Counted from the first letter of the stretch, positions 7,359 through 16,440 are shown. The stretch is 64,000 nucleotides of DNA from Krasilnikovia cinnamomea (GCF_004217545.1 NZ_SHKY01000001.1:3844001-3908000), one strand, 5' to 3'. Translations and numbers: made by a program. The notes: generated by a model from the letters alone, not told the origin.

Positions 7359-8318
7359 ATGGCCGGTGCACCGCTGTCCCCGATGCTCGCCACCGCGGGC
7401 ACCCTGCCGGCGGGACCGGGGTGGAGTTACGAGTTCAAGTGGGACGGCGTGCGGGTGCTGGCGTCCTTCGCCGGTGCGCGCCCCCGGCTCTGGGCCCGCT
7501 CCGGCACGCTGGTCACCGTGGCGTATCCCGAGGTGGCTGCCCTGGAGTTGCCCGCCGGATCGCTGCTGGACGGGGAGATGGTGGTGCTCGACGCCAGCGG
7601 GCGGCCGTCGTTCACGGCGCTCGCGGAGCGGATGCACGTGCGCGACGCGGGGCGCGCGGCCCGGCTCGCCGCCGGACTGCCCGCCACGTACATGATCTTC
7701 GATCTGCTCCGGTACGGCGACGAGGCGCTGCTGGCCCTGCCGTACGCGCAGCGGCGCGCGCGGCTGGAGGCCCTGGAGCTGGAAGGGCCGCACTGGACGG
7801 TGCCGCCCGCCTTTCCCGACGGCGCCGCCACCGCGGCCGCCGCCCGGGAGCACGCCCTGGAAGGGGTGGTCGCCAAGCGGCTGGAGGCGCCGTACGTGCC
7901 GGGGGCCCGCTCCGCCGACTGGATCAAGGTCAAGTTCGACCGGACCGGTGACTACGTCATCGGCGGCTGGCGGTCCGGCGCCCGGCGCCTCGGTGGCCTG
8001 CTCGTCGGCGTGCCCGGCCCGGACGGCCTGCTGCGGTTCCGTGGCCGGGTCGGCGGTGGCATCGGCGCCGCCGCCGAGCAGGACCTGCTGGCGGCGCTGC
8101 GGCCGCTGGCCGCACCGGAGTCGCCGTTCGCGCCCGGCGCGGTGCCTCGCGAGGATTCCCGCGGCGCACACTGGGTACGCCCCGAGCTGGTGGCCGAGAT
8201 CCGGTACGGCAACCGCACCCCCGACGGGCGGCTGCGGTTCCCCCGGTTCCTGCGGCTGCGCCCGGACAAGACGCCCGAGATGTGTGCCGAAGAGGAGGAG
8301 GACGACCGTGCCTCGTGA
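7359..8318 (+). CDS. ATP-dependent DNA ligase, LigD ligase domain
   Basis: A 319-residue stand-alone ligase. The adenylation motif EFKWDGVR gives the nucleophilic lysine at residue 27; motif III is near YMIFDLLRYG, motif IV is LEGVVAKR and motif V is WIKVKF. The C-terminal half is the OB-fold. ATG 7359 is the start that leaves a normal N-terminus (MAGAPLSPMLAT). The stop overlaps the start of the polymerase gene by 11 bases, so the two are translationally coupled. It corresponds to the ligase part of LigD, which here is not fused to the polymerase. No phosphoesterase domain is present in either gene. Confidence 0.95.
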   Translation: MAGAPLSPMLATAGTLPAGPGWSYEFKWDGVRVLASFAGARPRLWARSGTLVTVAYPEVAALELPAGSLLDGEMVVLDASGRPSFTALAERMHVRDAGRAARLAAGLPATYMIFDLLRYGDEALLALPYAQRRARLEALELEGPHWTVPPAFPDGAATAAAAREHALEGVVAKRLEAPYVPGARSADWIKVKFDRTGDYVIGGWRSGARRLGGLLVGVPGPDGLLRFRGRVGGGIGAAAEQDLLAALRPLAAPESPFAPGAVPREDSRGAHWVRPELVAEIRYGNRTPDGRLRFPRFLRLRPDKTPEMCAEEEEDDRAS

Positions 8319-9213
8319 GCGCTTCGTCGTCCACCTCGACGGGCGCGACCTGGAACTGTCCAACCTCGACAAGGTCCTGTACCCGGCGGCCGGGTTCACC
8401 AAGGGTGAGGTCATCGACTACTACACCCGGGTCGCCCCGGTGCTGCTGCCCCACCTTCAGGACCGGGCGCTGACCCGCATCCGCTACCCGAACGGGGTCG
8501 AGGCCGCCCACTTCTTCGAGAAGAACGCCCCCGGCGGCACCCCGGACTGGGTCCGCCTGGCGACCCTGCCCGTACCCGGCTCCACCAAGAGCCGGGAGAC
8601 CATCGACTTCGTGGTGGTCGACGACCTGGCCACCCTCGTGTGGGTGGCCAACATCGCCTCCCTGGAACTGCACACCCCGCAGTGGCGCATCGGCGCCGAC
8701 CCCGACCTGATGGTGGTCGACCTGGACCCGGGGGAGCCCGCCGGGCTACGGGAGTGCTGCGCGGTCGCGGTGCTGGTCCGGGACCGGCTGGCCGCCGACG
8801 GCGTCGCCGCGTACCCGAAGACCTCGGGGAAGAAGGGCATGCAGCTGTGCTGCCCGATCGCGGGCACGCAGTCCGCCGAGCACGTCAGCGGGTACGCCAA
8901 GCGGATCGCCGAGGAGTTGTCCAGGCAGGTGCCCGGCTCGATCACCGCGCGGATGACCAAGGCGATCCGGCCCGGCAAGGTGTTCATCGACTGGAGCCAG
9001 AACGCCGCCGCGAAGACCACCGTGGCGCCGTACTCGCTGCGGGCCCAGCCCCACCCGACCGTGTCGACGCCGCTGACATGGGACGAGGTGGAGGCGGTCG
9101 CGGTGGGTGACGAGCCCGCCCGGCAGTACCGGGCGGGCGAGGTGCTCGACCGCGTGCGGGAGCACGGCGATCTGCTGGCCGACCTGCTCACCCCCGGCCC
9201 GGCGGTGCCCTGA
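8308..9213 (+). CDS. ligD: LigD-type primase-polymerase for NHEJ
   Basis: A 301-residue archaeo-eukaryotic primase-type polymerase, the POL domain of LigD, which fills in and extends broken ends (often with ribonucleotides) before ligation. It begins VPRERFVVHLDGRDLELSNLDKVLYP; the catalytic metal-binding pair is in MVVDLDPGEP, with a third block in KVFIDWSQN and the KTSGKKGMQL loop. The GTG at 8308 is preceded by AGGAGGAGG, which lies within the end of the ligase gene. It is the second gene of the ligase/polymerase operon and converges on the XPB-type helicase gene with a one-base gap. Confidence 0.95.
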   Translation: MPRERFVVHLDGRDLELSNLDKVLYPAAGFTKGEVIDYYTRVAPVLLPHLQDRALTRIRYPNGVEAAHFFEKNAPGGTPDWVRLATLPVPGSTKSRETIDFVVVDDLATLVWVANIASLELHTPQWRIGADPDLMVVDLDPGEPAGLRECCAVAVLVRDRLAADGVAAYPKTSGKKGMQLCCPIAGTQSAEHVSGYAKRIAEELSRQVPGSITARMTKAIRPGKVFIDWSQNAAAKTTVAPYSLRAQPHPTVSTPLTWDEVEAVAVGDEPARQYRAGEVLDRVREHGDLLADLLTPGPAVP

Positions 9214-9214
9214 G

Positions 9215-10876
9215 TCAGTCCACCGTGGGCAGCGGCGGGCCCAGCACGTCGTCCGCGTCGACGATCGTGTACGCGTACCCCTGCTCGGCCAGGAAACGCT
9301 GGCGGTGCGCGGCGTACTCGGTGTCGATCGTGTCCCGGGACACCACGGTGTAGAAGTGCGCCTGGCGGCCGTCCGCCTTCGGGCGCAGCACGCGGCCCAG
9401 CCGCTGCGCCTCCTCCTGCCGGGACCCGAACGTGCCGGACACCTGGATCGCCACCGCGGCCTCGGGCAGGTCGATGGAGAAGTTGCCGACCTTCGAGACC
9501 ACCAGGGTGCGCAGCGCGCCCGAGCGGAACTCGTCGAACAGCCGTTCCCGCTCCTTGTTGGTGGTGGCGCCCTGCACGATCGGTGCGTCCAGGTACTCGC
9601 TCAGCTCGTGCAGCTGGTCCAGGTAGCCGCCGATCACCAGGGTCTGCTCGCCCTTGTGCCGCTCCAGCAGGGCGCGGACCACGGGCAGCTTCGTCCGGGC
9701 CGTCGACGCGACCCGGTAGCGCTCCTCGGCCTCACTCACCGCGTACGCCATCCGCTCCGCGTCCGTCAGCGTCACCCGGACCTCGACGCACTCGGCGGGG
9801 GCGATCCAGCCCTGCGCCTCGATGTCCTTCCACGGCGCGTCGTAGCGCTTCGGACCGATCAGGGAGAACACGTCGCCCTCGCGGCCGTCCTCACGGACCA
9901 GCGTGGCGGTCAGCCCGAGGCGCCGCCGGGCCTGCAGGTCCGCGGTGAACCGGAAGATCGGCGCGGGCAGCAGGTGCACCTCGTCGTAGATCACCAGACC
10001 CCAGTCGCGGGCCCCGAACAGGTCCAGGTGGGTGAACGCGCCGCCGCGCCGCGACGTCAGCACCTGGTACGTGGCGATGGTGACCGGGCGGATCTCCTTG
10101 CGCTCGCCGGAGTACTCGCCGACCTCCTCCTCGGTCAGCGACGTACGGGCGATCAGCTCCCGCTTCCACTGCCGCCCGGCGACCGTGTTGGTCACCAGGA
10201 TCAGCGTGGTGGCCTTCGCGACGGCCATGGCGGCCGCCCCGACCAGGGTCTTGCCCGCCCCGCACGGCAGCACCACCACACCGGACCCGCCGGCCCAGAA
10301 CCCGTCCACGGCCTCCTGCTGGTACGAGCGCAGATGCCAGCCGTCTTCCGCCAGGTCGATCTGGTGCGCCTCGCCGTCCACGTACCCGGCCAGGTCCTCG
10401 GCGGGCCAGCCCAGCTTGAGCAGCGCCTGCTTGAGGCGGCCGCGTTCCGAGCCGTGCACCGCGATCGTCTCGTCGTCGAGGCGGGCGCCCAGCATCCCGG
10501 CCAGCTTCTTGCTCTTGGCCACCTCGACCAGCACGATCCGGTCCAGCCCGCGCAGCACGAGCCCGTGCACCGGGTCGTTGAGCAGTTGCAGGCGGCCGTA
10601 CCGGTCCATCGTCTCGGCCACGTCGACCAGCAGGGCGTGCGGCACCGGGTATCGGGAGAACTTGATCAGGCCGTCGACCACGCTCTCCGCGTCGTGCCCG
10701 GCCGCGCGGGCGTTCCACAACCCCAGCGGCGTCAGCCGGTACGTGTGCACGTGCTCCGGCGAGCGTTCCAGCTCCGCGAACGGCGCGATCGCCATCCGGC
10801 ACGCCTGCGCGTCGGGGTGGTCCACCTCCAGCAGCAGGGTCTTGTCGGACTGCACGATCAGGGGTCCGCCGCTCAC
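9215..10876 (-). CDS. XPB-type DNA repair helicase
   Basis: A 553-residue superfamily 2 helicase of the bacterial XPB group. Residues about 1-190 form the damage-recognition-like N-terminal region (starting GPLIVQSDKTLLLEVDH). Motif I is PCGAGKT, motif II is YDEVHLLP (DEVH instead of DEAD), motif III is LTATLVREDG and motif VI is QRLGRVLRP. Archaeal and eukaryotic XPB unwind DNA in nucleotide excision repair; the bacterial role is less clear. The GTG at 10876 follows GGAAGG and gives the usual actinobacterial N-terminus. The upstream gene on the same strand encodes a helicase-associated protein, and this pairing is typical for the group. Confidence 0.95.
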   Translation of the reverse strand: MSGGPLIVQSDKTLLLEVDHPDAQACRMAIAPFAELERSPEHVHTYRLTPLGLWNARAAGHDAESVVDGLIKFSRYPVPHALLVDVAETMDRYGRLQLLNDPVHGLVLRGLDRIVLVEVAKSKKLAGMLGARLDDETIAVHGSERGRLKQALLKLGWPAEDLAGYVDGEAHQIDLAEDGWHLRSYQQEAVDGFWAGGSGVVVLPCGAGKTLVGAAAMAVAKATTLILVTNTVAGRQWKRELIARTSLTEEEVGEYSGERKEIRPVTIATYQVLTSRRGGAFTHLDLFGARDWGLVIYDEVHLLPAPIFRFTADLQARRRLGLTATLVREDGREGDVFSLIGPKRYDAPWKDIEAQGWIAPAECVEVRVTLTDAERMAYAVSEAEERYRVASTARTKLPVVRALLERHKGEQTLVIGGYLDQLHELSEYLDAPIVQGATTNKERERLFDEFRSGALRTLVVSKVGNFSIDLPEAAVAIQVSGTFGSRQEEAQRLGRVLRPKADGRQAHFYTVVSRDTIDTEYAAHRQRFLAEQGYAYTIVDADDVLGPPLPTVD

Positions 10877-10958
10877 CACGTGCCCTTCCACGATCCAGCG
10901 ATGACCCTCCAGTCTGACACGGCCCGCCACCGCTTGACCCCGCGTGCAAAGCTTCAGG

Positions 10959-10979
10959 CCCGGGCGGATCACGCCCGGG
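10959..10979 (-). terminator. GC-rich hairpin between helicase-associated gene and XPB gene
   Basis: CCCGGGCG at 10959-10966 pairs perfectly with 10972-10979 around GATCA. On the minus strand it lies 60 bases after the stop of the helicase-associated gene and is followed by a short GCTTT, so a weak terminator or attenuator between the two genes is likely. Confidence 0.5.
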
Positions 10980-11038
10980 GTGGCAACGGCGGACGACCGC
11001 GTGCGCGAGGCCAACGGGGGCATGCGGTCCGCCGTGCC

Positions 11039-13474
11039 TTACTTCTGCTCTTCCTCCTCGGGCACCGCTGCCGTGATCCGGTGCAGCGCGAAGGTGTGCA
11101 GCGTCTCCGTGCGGTCGTCCTCGGCACGCAGGTAGCCCGCGCTCAGCGACACCGGCCGCACCAGCCGCGACAGGGTCGCGCCGTGCGAATCCACGTACCC
11201 GACCCAGACCCGGGCCTTGTCCCGCACGGCCTGCTGCAGCACCGCCATGGCCTGACCGTGCGCCTGCACCGCGGTCAGGCCGGGCACCCCCTGGCCGTGC
11301 GCGGCCCGGACCGTGACCGGCGCCCGCCGCGCCGCCCGGGTCGCGATGTCCCCGCGGCGGATCTGCTCCACCACCCCGGCCAGCCGTGGCCCGGCCAGCA
11401 GCGGGGGCCCGGCCTGCTCGGCCACCTTCGCCGCCAGCGGGGTACGTGACGCCGCCCGGCGCACCTTCGGCCGGGTCAGCACCGCAGCGCCGCCCGCGTC
11501 CTCCGCCACCGGCGCGTACCCCGCCTCCCGCAGGGCCCCCAGCAGCCGCGCCACCGGGTACGCGGTGACCAGCACGGTCGGCGCGATCCGGCGCAACGCC
11601 ATCGGCGTCAGCCGCTTGTCCGCCAGCGCCTCGGCCAGCAGCGCCTCGTCGTCGCTGCGCAGATACGCACCCGCCGAACCGGTGCGGAGCCCGCCGTGGG
11701 TGCGCGCCGCGTCGTCGATCAGGTACGTCAGCGCCTGCGGCACCGGGGTGCGCGAGCGCCGCCGGAACAGCGCGTGCAGGTCGGCCGCGCCGTACCCGAC
11801 GTCGAGGGCGTGCCGCACGCTGGCCGGGGTGACCCGGTGCACGCTGGCCCCGCCCGCGGACTCGTGCTCCGCCACGACGTCCAGTTCGGCGGCGAGTTCC
11901 GGCTCGGGCGGGCCCGGCACGACCACGGACAGGTCCGCCTGCACCAGGACGTGATCCACCGGCGCGGGCAGCAGCGCGTCCAGCACCCGGACCACGTCCG
12001 ACCCGGCCGCCGAGGGCTCTGCGCCGACACCCAGTGGGTCCGGGTCGGGCTCGGCGCCCTCGTCCAGCAACAGCCGACCGTACGAGGTGATCGCGCCGAG
12101 TGCGGCGACGCCGAGCGCGACGGAGCCGGCCAGCGCGTCCCGGTGCGCGGCCTCCCGGCCCCGCGCCCGCCGGGGCGCCTGCCAGCCCAGCTGACCCAGC
12201 ACCGCGTCCACGCTCGGCGCGGTGCCCGCGGGCAGGGCCGCCAGAACCCGCAGGGCCTCCCGGCGGGCCTGCGGCGCGCCCGCCCGTTCCGCCTCCGGGG
12301 ACAGCGCCGTGATCGGGCGGTCCCGCTCGTCGCGCTGCCCGACGAGACCCGGCTGGCGGGTCATCGCGAGCCAGGACCGGGCCAGAGTCTCCCAGCGCTG
12401 CGCGATGCCGGTGGCCCGCCACAGGTCGTACGTGCCGGTCGGCAGGAAGATCTCCTCGGCCCCGCCGCCGGTGCGGCTCACGTACACCCCGCGCGGGGCG
12501 CCGGAGGCGTCCGCCTCGCCGAGCAGCCCGGCCGCGTACGCGACCTCCAGCAGCAGTGCCGTGGTGACCTCGTCCTGGCCGCTGGCGCGGGCGAGGCGCT
12601 TGAGGTCGCGGACGCCGAGCCCACCGGTCTTGAGCACCGCCGCCGGCTCGGCGCCCAGCGTCTCCAGGATCGCCTCGGTGATCCGCACGGCCTCCATGAC
12701 CTGACCGGCCCCGGCCGAATCCACCGACTTGGCCTCGCGCACCGGCGACGGCGGAGTCGGCGCGAACGGGCGCAGCGGCCCCAGCGGGCCGGTGTCGCGG
12801 CGCAGCAGCAGGCCGATCTCGCGGGGCAGCTCCACCAGCTCCCCGTCCGGGCGGGGCGCGCGACCCGCCTCACCGACCGGTACCAGCATGTGATGCTCGA
12901 CCAGCCAGCGCACCGGCTCGGCCATCGCGGCCGCGTTCAGCGCGCCGACCGGCGGGCCGGCGGCCAGGCGCTCCAGCACGGCCCGGGCCGCCGGGGGCGC
13001 GGCCAGCACGGTACGGCGCAGCTTCGCCCGGTCGGCGCAGAGCGCGGCCGCCAGCGGGTCCAGGTAGTCCGCGGGCCGTCCCAGCCCCGCCGGGTACGGC
13101 GAGGCCACCTCGTCCACGGCGCCGACGACCTGCAGCTCGTGCTCCGGCCCGTGCAGCAGGAACCGGGCGCGCAGCCGGTCCACGGCCGCCCGTACGTCCT
13201 CGGCGGGGGCCGCCGCGGCCAGCTCGGTGATCGCCGCCACCGAGGTCAGGATGGTGTCGGGGTCGCGGCTGAGCCGGGCCGCGTCCAGGATCTGGAGGGT
13301 GAACTCGTCGAGTCCGTCCAGGCAGCGGGCCACGGAACCACGGGACTGGGCCCGCACCGCCAGCGCCGAGATGTCGGCGGGCAGGGGCACGACGAGGTCG
13401 GGACGCAGCTGGATCAGCGCCCCGAGTGCCGCGTCCGGCAGGGAGCGCAGCTGGTCGGCGAAGGTGGTGGCCAT
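11039..13474 (-). CDS. Helicase-associated domain protein with C-terminal WYL-like region
   Basis: An 811-residue protein starting MATTFADQLRSLPDAALGAL. The long N-terminal and central part is the winged-helix/helicase-associated region found in large actinobacterial proteins encoded next to XPB helicases; no helicase ATP-binding motif is present. The end (KARVWVGYVDSHGATLSRLVRPVSLSAGYLRAEDD) has the strand pattern of a WYL domain, a module that binds nucleic acid or ligand in repair and defence regulators. The ATG at 13474 is the only start that fits; the open frame continuing far upstream is a chance extension over other genes. It probably cooperates with the XPB helicase, but no mechanism is established. 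Confidence 0.85.
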   Translation of the reverse strand: MATTFADQLRSLPDAALGALIQLRPDLVVPLPADISALAVRAQSRGSVARCLDGLDEFTLQILDAARLSRDPDTILTSVAAITELAAAAPAEDVRAAVDRLRARFLLHGPEHELQVVGAVDEVASPYPAGLGRPADYLDPLAAALCADRAKLRRTVLAAPPAARAVLERLAAGPPVGALNAAAMAEPVRWLVEHHMLVPVGEAGRAPRPDGELVELPREIGLLLRRDTGPLGPLRPFAPTPPSPVREAKSVDSAGAGQVMEAVRITEAILETLGAEPAAVLKTGGLGVRDLKRLARASGQDEVTTALLLEVAYAAGLLGEADASGAPRGVYVSRTGGGAEEIFLPTGTYDLWRATGIAQRWETLARSWLAMTRQPGLVGQRDERDRPITALSPEAERAGAPQARREALRVLAALPAGTAPSVDAVLGQLGWQAPRRARGREAAHRDALAGSVALGVAALGAITSYGRLLLDEGAEPDPDPLGVGAEPSAAGSDVVRVLDALLPAPVDHVLVQADLSVVVPGPPEPELAAELDVVAEHESAGGASVHRVTPASVRHALDVGYGAADLHALFRRRSRTPVPQALTYLIDDAARTHGGLRTGSAGAYLRSDDEALLAEALADKRLTPMALRRIAPTVLVTAYPVARLLGALREAGYAPVAEDAGGAAVLTRPKVRRAASRTPLAAKVAEQAGPPLLAGPRLAGVVEQIRRGDIATRAARRAPVTVRAAHGQGVPGLTAVQAHGQAMAVLQQAVRDKARVWVGYVDSHGATLSRLVRPVSLSAGYLRAEDDRTETLHTFALHRITAAVPEEEEQK

Positions 13475-13552
13475 CGCGTTCCACGCTAGCCGCCATGGGA
13501 CGATGGTGACGGGCCCAGGGCGTGGGCTCGGACGCGATGCGGAGGGACGAAC

Positions 13553-13753
13553 GTGGCACAGGCGAAGGTAGCGGGCACCCCGGCGGCCGACGGTGGGGTT
13601 TCGGGCAGCCAGCCCCGTACGCCGGAGGGCGATCACCTGGTGGTCTCCGAGCTGGTGTCGGACCGGCCCGCCGCGCCCTCCCCGTTCGGCGACGACCAGA
13701 GCTTCCCGCTGCCGGTGGAGCGGCTGACGTACCGCCCCTCGACCGCCTCGTGA
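13553..13753 (+). CDS. Small hypothetical protein
   Basis: A 66-residue protein with no recognisable domain, no signal peptide and no membrane segment; it is rich in Pro, Ser and Gly, with the C-terminal half PFGDDQSFPLPVERLTYRPSTAS the most ordered-looking part. The GTG at 13553 is preceded by GGAGGG at correct spacing, and the codon bias supports translation. It is divergent from the helicase-associated gene, with 78 bases between starts. I do not recognise the family. Confidence 0.6.
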   Translation: MAQAKVAGTPAADGGVSGSQPRTPEGDHLVVSELVSDRPAAPSPFGDDQSFPLPVERLTYRPSTAS

Positions 13754-13841
13754 GGGCTCAGTCACCTTTGTCATGCTCTCCTGGCCCTCGCCCGCGAGGC
13801 CGTCGGGAGGCGCGGCGAGGTGCCGCTCGGTGCAGTCGATC

Positions 13842-14465
13842 ATGACGGCGGTCGGCTTCGACCTGGACATGACCCTGATCGACTCGCGGCCGGGAATCTG
13901 GGCGACGTACCGCGCGCTGACGGCGGCGACCGGGGTGCATGTCGACGCCGATCTGGCGGTGACCCGGCTCGGACCCCCGCTGCGGCAGGAGCTGGGCGAG
14001 TGGTTCCCGCCGGAGGAGATCGAGCGGGCCGTCGCCACGTTCCGGGCGTTGTACCCCGACCACGCCGTCGCCCCGACCGTGCCGATGCCCGGCGCGGTCG
14101 AGGCGCTGGCCGCGGTGCGCGAGCTGGGCCTGCGGGTGGTGGTCGTGACCTCGAAGCTGGGCCGGCTGGCCGAGTTGCACCTGGCCCACCTCGGCCTGCA
14201 CGCCGATGTGGTCGCGGGTGACCTGTTCGCGGCGGGCAAGGCGGCCGCGCTGGCCGAGCACTCGGTCCGCTGGTACGTCGGTGACCACGTCGCCGACATG
14301 GTGGCCGCCACGACCGCCGGGATACCGGGGGTCGCGGTGGCCACGGGTCCGTGCAGTGTCGACGAACTGCGCGCCGCCGGCGCCAGCCACACGCTGCCCG
14401 ATCTCATGGAGTTCCCCCCGCTGCTGCGGGAGATTGCGGTTGGGTCCGGGCGCGCGGCTGGATAG
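13842..14465 (+). CDS. HAD-superfamily hydrolase, phosphoglycolate phosphatase-like
   Basis: A 207-residue haloacid dehalogenase-fold phosphatase. Motif I is FDLDMTLIDS with nucleophile and acid Asp; motif II is VVVTSK; a Lys follows in AAGKAAAL; motif IV is VGDHVADM with two Asp. The cap region (residues about 20-85) is helical, as in subfamily I. Such enzymes cleave small phosphate monoesters; the substrate is not predictable. ATG 13842 was chosen because it places motif I at the N-terminus; an upstream in-frame ATG would add an arginine-rich segment without support. Confidence 0.9.
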   Translation: MTAVGFDLDMTLIDSRPGIWATYRALTAATGVHVDADLAVTRLGPPLRQELGEWFPPEEIERAVATFRALYPDHAVAPTVPMPGAVEALAAVRELGLRVVVVTSKLGRLAELHLAHLGLHADVVAGDLFAAGKAAALAEHSVRWYVGDHVADMVAATTAGIPGVAVATGPCSVDELRAAGASHTLPDLMEFPPLLREIAVGSGRAAG

Positions 14466-14512
14466 CCTTGCCGTGAGCGCATGTGTCCATTGAGTGAAGT
14501 TGAGGTCAGCGG

Positions 14513-14899
14513 GTGCCCACGGGTCGAGTGAAGTGGTACGACGCGGCGAAGGGTTTCGGCTTCGTCACCAGCGATGAGGGTGGCGACGTCTTCCTGCCCA
14601 AGGGTTCGCTGCCCGCCGGCGTGGCCGAGCTGCGTGCGGGTCAGCGGATCGAGTTCGGCGTCGTCGACAGCCGCAAGGGTGCGCAGGCGCTGGGGGTGAA
14701 GGTGCTGGACGCGCCGCCGTCCGTGGCGGAGCTGCGCCGCCGTCCGGCCGAGGAGCTGCACGGCCTCGTCGAGGACATGATCAAGGTGCTGGAGGCGAAG
14801 GTGCAGCCGGACCTGCGCCGCGGCCGTTTCCCGGACAAGAAGACGGCGCAGAAGGTCGCCCAGCTGGTGCACGCGGTCGCCCGCGAGCTGGAGGTCTAG
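14513..14899 (+). CDS. Cold-shock domain protein with C-terminal extension
   Basis: A 128-residue protein. Residues 1-65 are a cold-shock domain with RNP1 (KGFGFVTS) and RNP2-like DVFLPKG, which bind single-stranded RNA or DNA. Residues 66-128 are an alpha-helical, charged extension (ELHGLVEDMIKVLEAKVQPDL) seen in the longer actinobacterial Csp proteins but not in the 67-residue CspA type. The GTG at 14513 follows TTGAGGTC. Its stop overlaps by four bases the stop end of the convergent mqnD gene. Confidence 0.93.
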   Translation: MPTGRVKWYDAAKGFGFVTSDEGGDVFLPKGSLPAGVAELRAGQRIEFGVVDSRKGAQALGVKVLDAPPSVAELRRRPAEELHGLVEDMIKVLEAKVQPDLRRGRFPDKKTAQKVAQLVHAVARELEV

Positions 14900-15723
14900 G
14901 CGGTCAAGGGCTCGATCAGGGGGATGACCCCCACCGCCGCCGCCCGCTCCAGCAGCGTGTCGGCGGCGGCGAGCCCCTCCGGGCCCAGGTCCAGCGTGTA
15001 CTCGTTGACGTACAGCTCGATGTGCTGGCGTACCACGTCCAGCTCCATCTCCTGCGCGTGTTCGAGGACGAAGTCGCGGCTGGCGTCCGGGTTCGCCCAG
15101 GCCATGCTGACCGAGGTGCGGATCCATTCGGCCGCCTCGCGCGGGTCGACGACGCCCTTGCGGGCCAGGATGGCACCCAGCGGGATGGGCAGGCCGGTGT
15201 CCTTCTCCCACCATTCGCCGAGGTCGACCAGCGACGTCAGGCCGTACTGGTGGTACGTGAAGCGGGCCTCGTGGATCACCAACCCGACGTCGAACCGGCC
15301 GGTCGCCACGCCCGGCATGATCTCGTGGAACGGCACGACGGCGATGCGGGACGGGGCGCGCCAGCCGGTCCAGAGCCGAAACAGCAGGTACGCGGTGGTG
15401 CGGTCGCCCGGCACCGCCACGGTCGCGCCGCGCAGGTCACCGTCGGCCCAGCGGCTGTCCCCGCTGGTCAGCACGAGCGGTCCGCAGCCGCGCCCGAGCG
15501 CGCCGCCGCACGGCAGCAGGTGGTACTTGTCGAGCAACCAGGGCAGTGCCGCGTAGCTGACCTTGACGAGGTCGAACTCCCCCTCCTCGGCGGCCCGGTT
15601 GGTCACGTCCACGTCCGCGAACGTCATGTCGATCGCGGGCGCCCCCGGCACGAGGCCGTGCACCAACGCGTGAAAGACGAATGTGTCGTTGGGACACGGC
15701 GAAGCCGCCAGGGTGAGCGCCAC
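14896..15723 (-). CDS. mqnD: 1,4-dihydroxy-6-naphthoate synthase MqnD
   Basis: A 275-residue enzyme of the futalosine route to menaquinone; it converts cyclic dehypoxanthinyl futalosine to 1,4-dihydroxy-6-naphthoate. The periplasmic-binding-protein-like fold is recognisable from LAASPCPNDTFVFHALVHG, where the SPCPNDT loop lies in the active site, and from VGLVIHEARFTYHQYGL with the conserved catalytic-region His. The GTG at 15723 gives the standard N-terminus VALTLAASPCPNDT. The futalosine hydrolase gene lies just upstream on the same strand, so two consecutive-pathway genes are clustered. The other mqn genes (A, C, E) are not in the window. Confidence 0.95.
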   Translation of the reverse strand: MALTLAASPCPNDTFVFHALVHGLVPGAPAIDMTFADVDVTNRAAEEGEFDLVKVSYAALPWLLDKYHLLPCGGALGRGCGPLVLTSGDSRWADGDLRGATVAVPGDRTTAYLLFRLWTGWRAPSRIAVVPFHEIMPGVATGRFDVGLVIHEARFTYHQYGLTSLVDLGEWWEKDTGLPIPLGAILARKGVVDPREAAEWIRTSVSMAWANPDASRDFVLEHAQEMELDVVRQHIELYVNEYTLDLGPEGLAAADTLLERAAAVGVIPLIEPLTA

Positions 15724-15789
15724 GCTCCGACCGTATCCCGAGCGTGGTCCCGGTCGCCTCAGCAGGCGCATGTCTGCCCCACCACACGT

Positions 15790-16440
15790 TCAGAGCGGCA
15801 GGCCGGACAGCGCCCGCGCGGCCCGGGTCAGCGCGCCCAGCGCCTCGGGGATCCGCCACGCCAGGCGGTCACGGGGACCGACCGCGTTCGAGATCGCCCG
15901 CAGCTCCGCGAACGGCGTACCGGCGCCGGCCGCCGCGCAGGCGACGCCGTAGCCCTCCATCGCCTCGGCGGCGGCGGCCGGAAACCGGGCGGCCAGCGCC
16001 GTCGCCGTCGCGGCCGTGCCGGTGACCGTGCCGAGCGTGAGGATGTCGCCCGGCACCGCCTCGGGCAGCGCGGCCGCCAGGGCCTTGATCAGGGTCTCGT
16101 CCGCGTCGATGACGCTCGTGCCGAAGCCGAGCAGCTCGACGGGCAGGAAGCCGTCGGCGGACTCGGCGCCGAGGTCTGCGGCGATCGCCCGGAGCCCGAG
16201 CACGGTCGCGCCCACCGCGGCGCGGCCGGGAAGGCCGCCGCCGATCCCGGCGCTGAGCACCGCCCGGTACGGCGAGCCCGCCGCCTCGGCGAGGGCCAGC
16301 AACCGGGCCGCCCCGGCCCCCGCGGCGGCGGGACCCACCCCCACGGGCTCGACCCGGATCCTGGCCGGGTCGGCACCGGCGCGTACGGCGTCCGCCTCCG
16401 CCGCCACGGCCGTGACGACGAGCAGGTCCGGTGCGCTCAC
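15790..16440 (-). CDS. mqnB: Futalosine hydrolase MqnB
   Basis: A 216-residue nucleosidase of the PNP/UDP phosphorylase family that removes hypoxanthine from futalosine in menaquinone synthesis. It starts VSAPDLLVVTAVAAEADAV; the base-binding and ribose-binding blocks are AGIGGGLPG, EAMEGYGVACAA (Glu and Met contact the ribose) and ISNAVGPRD (Asn/Asp for purine). The GTG at 16440 overlaps the TGA of the upstream MFS gene as GTGA, implying translational coupling to that transporter. mqnD follows 66 bases downstream. A general nucleosidase function is the alternative, but the neighbour makes futalosine the likely substrate. Confidence 0.93.
   Translation of the reverse strand: MSAPDLLVVTAVAAEADAVRAGADPARIRVEPVGVGPAAAGAGAARLLALAEAAGSPYRAVLSAGIGGGLPGRAAVGATVLGLRAIAADLGAESADGFLPVELLGFGTSVIDADETLIKALAAALPEAVPGDILTLGTVTGTAATATALAARFPAAAAEAMEGYGVACAAAGAGTPFAELRAISNAVGPRDRLAWRIPEALGALTRAARALSGLPL

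Noticed and set aside
13475..15214. A single minus-strand frame extends from the helicase-associated protein to 15214.
   Set aside because: The extension runs over the HAD, cold-shock and mqnD genes, has no plausible start and loses natural protein character. The protein begins at 13474.
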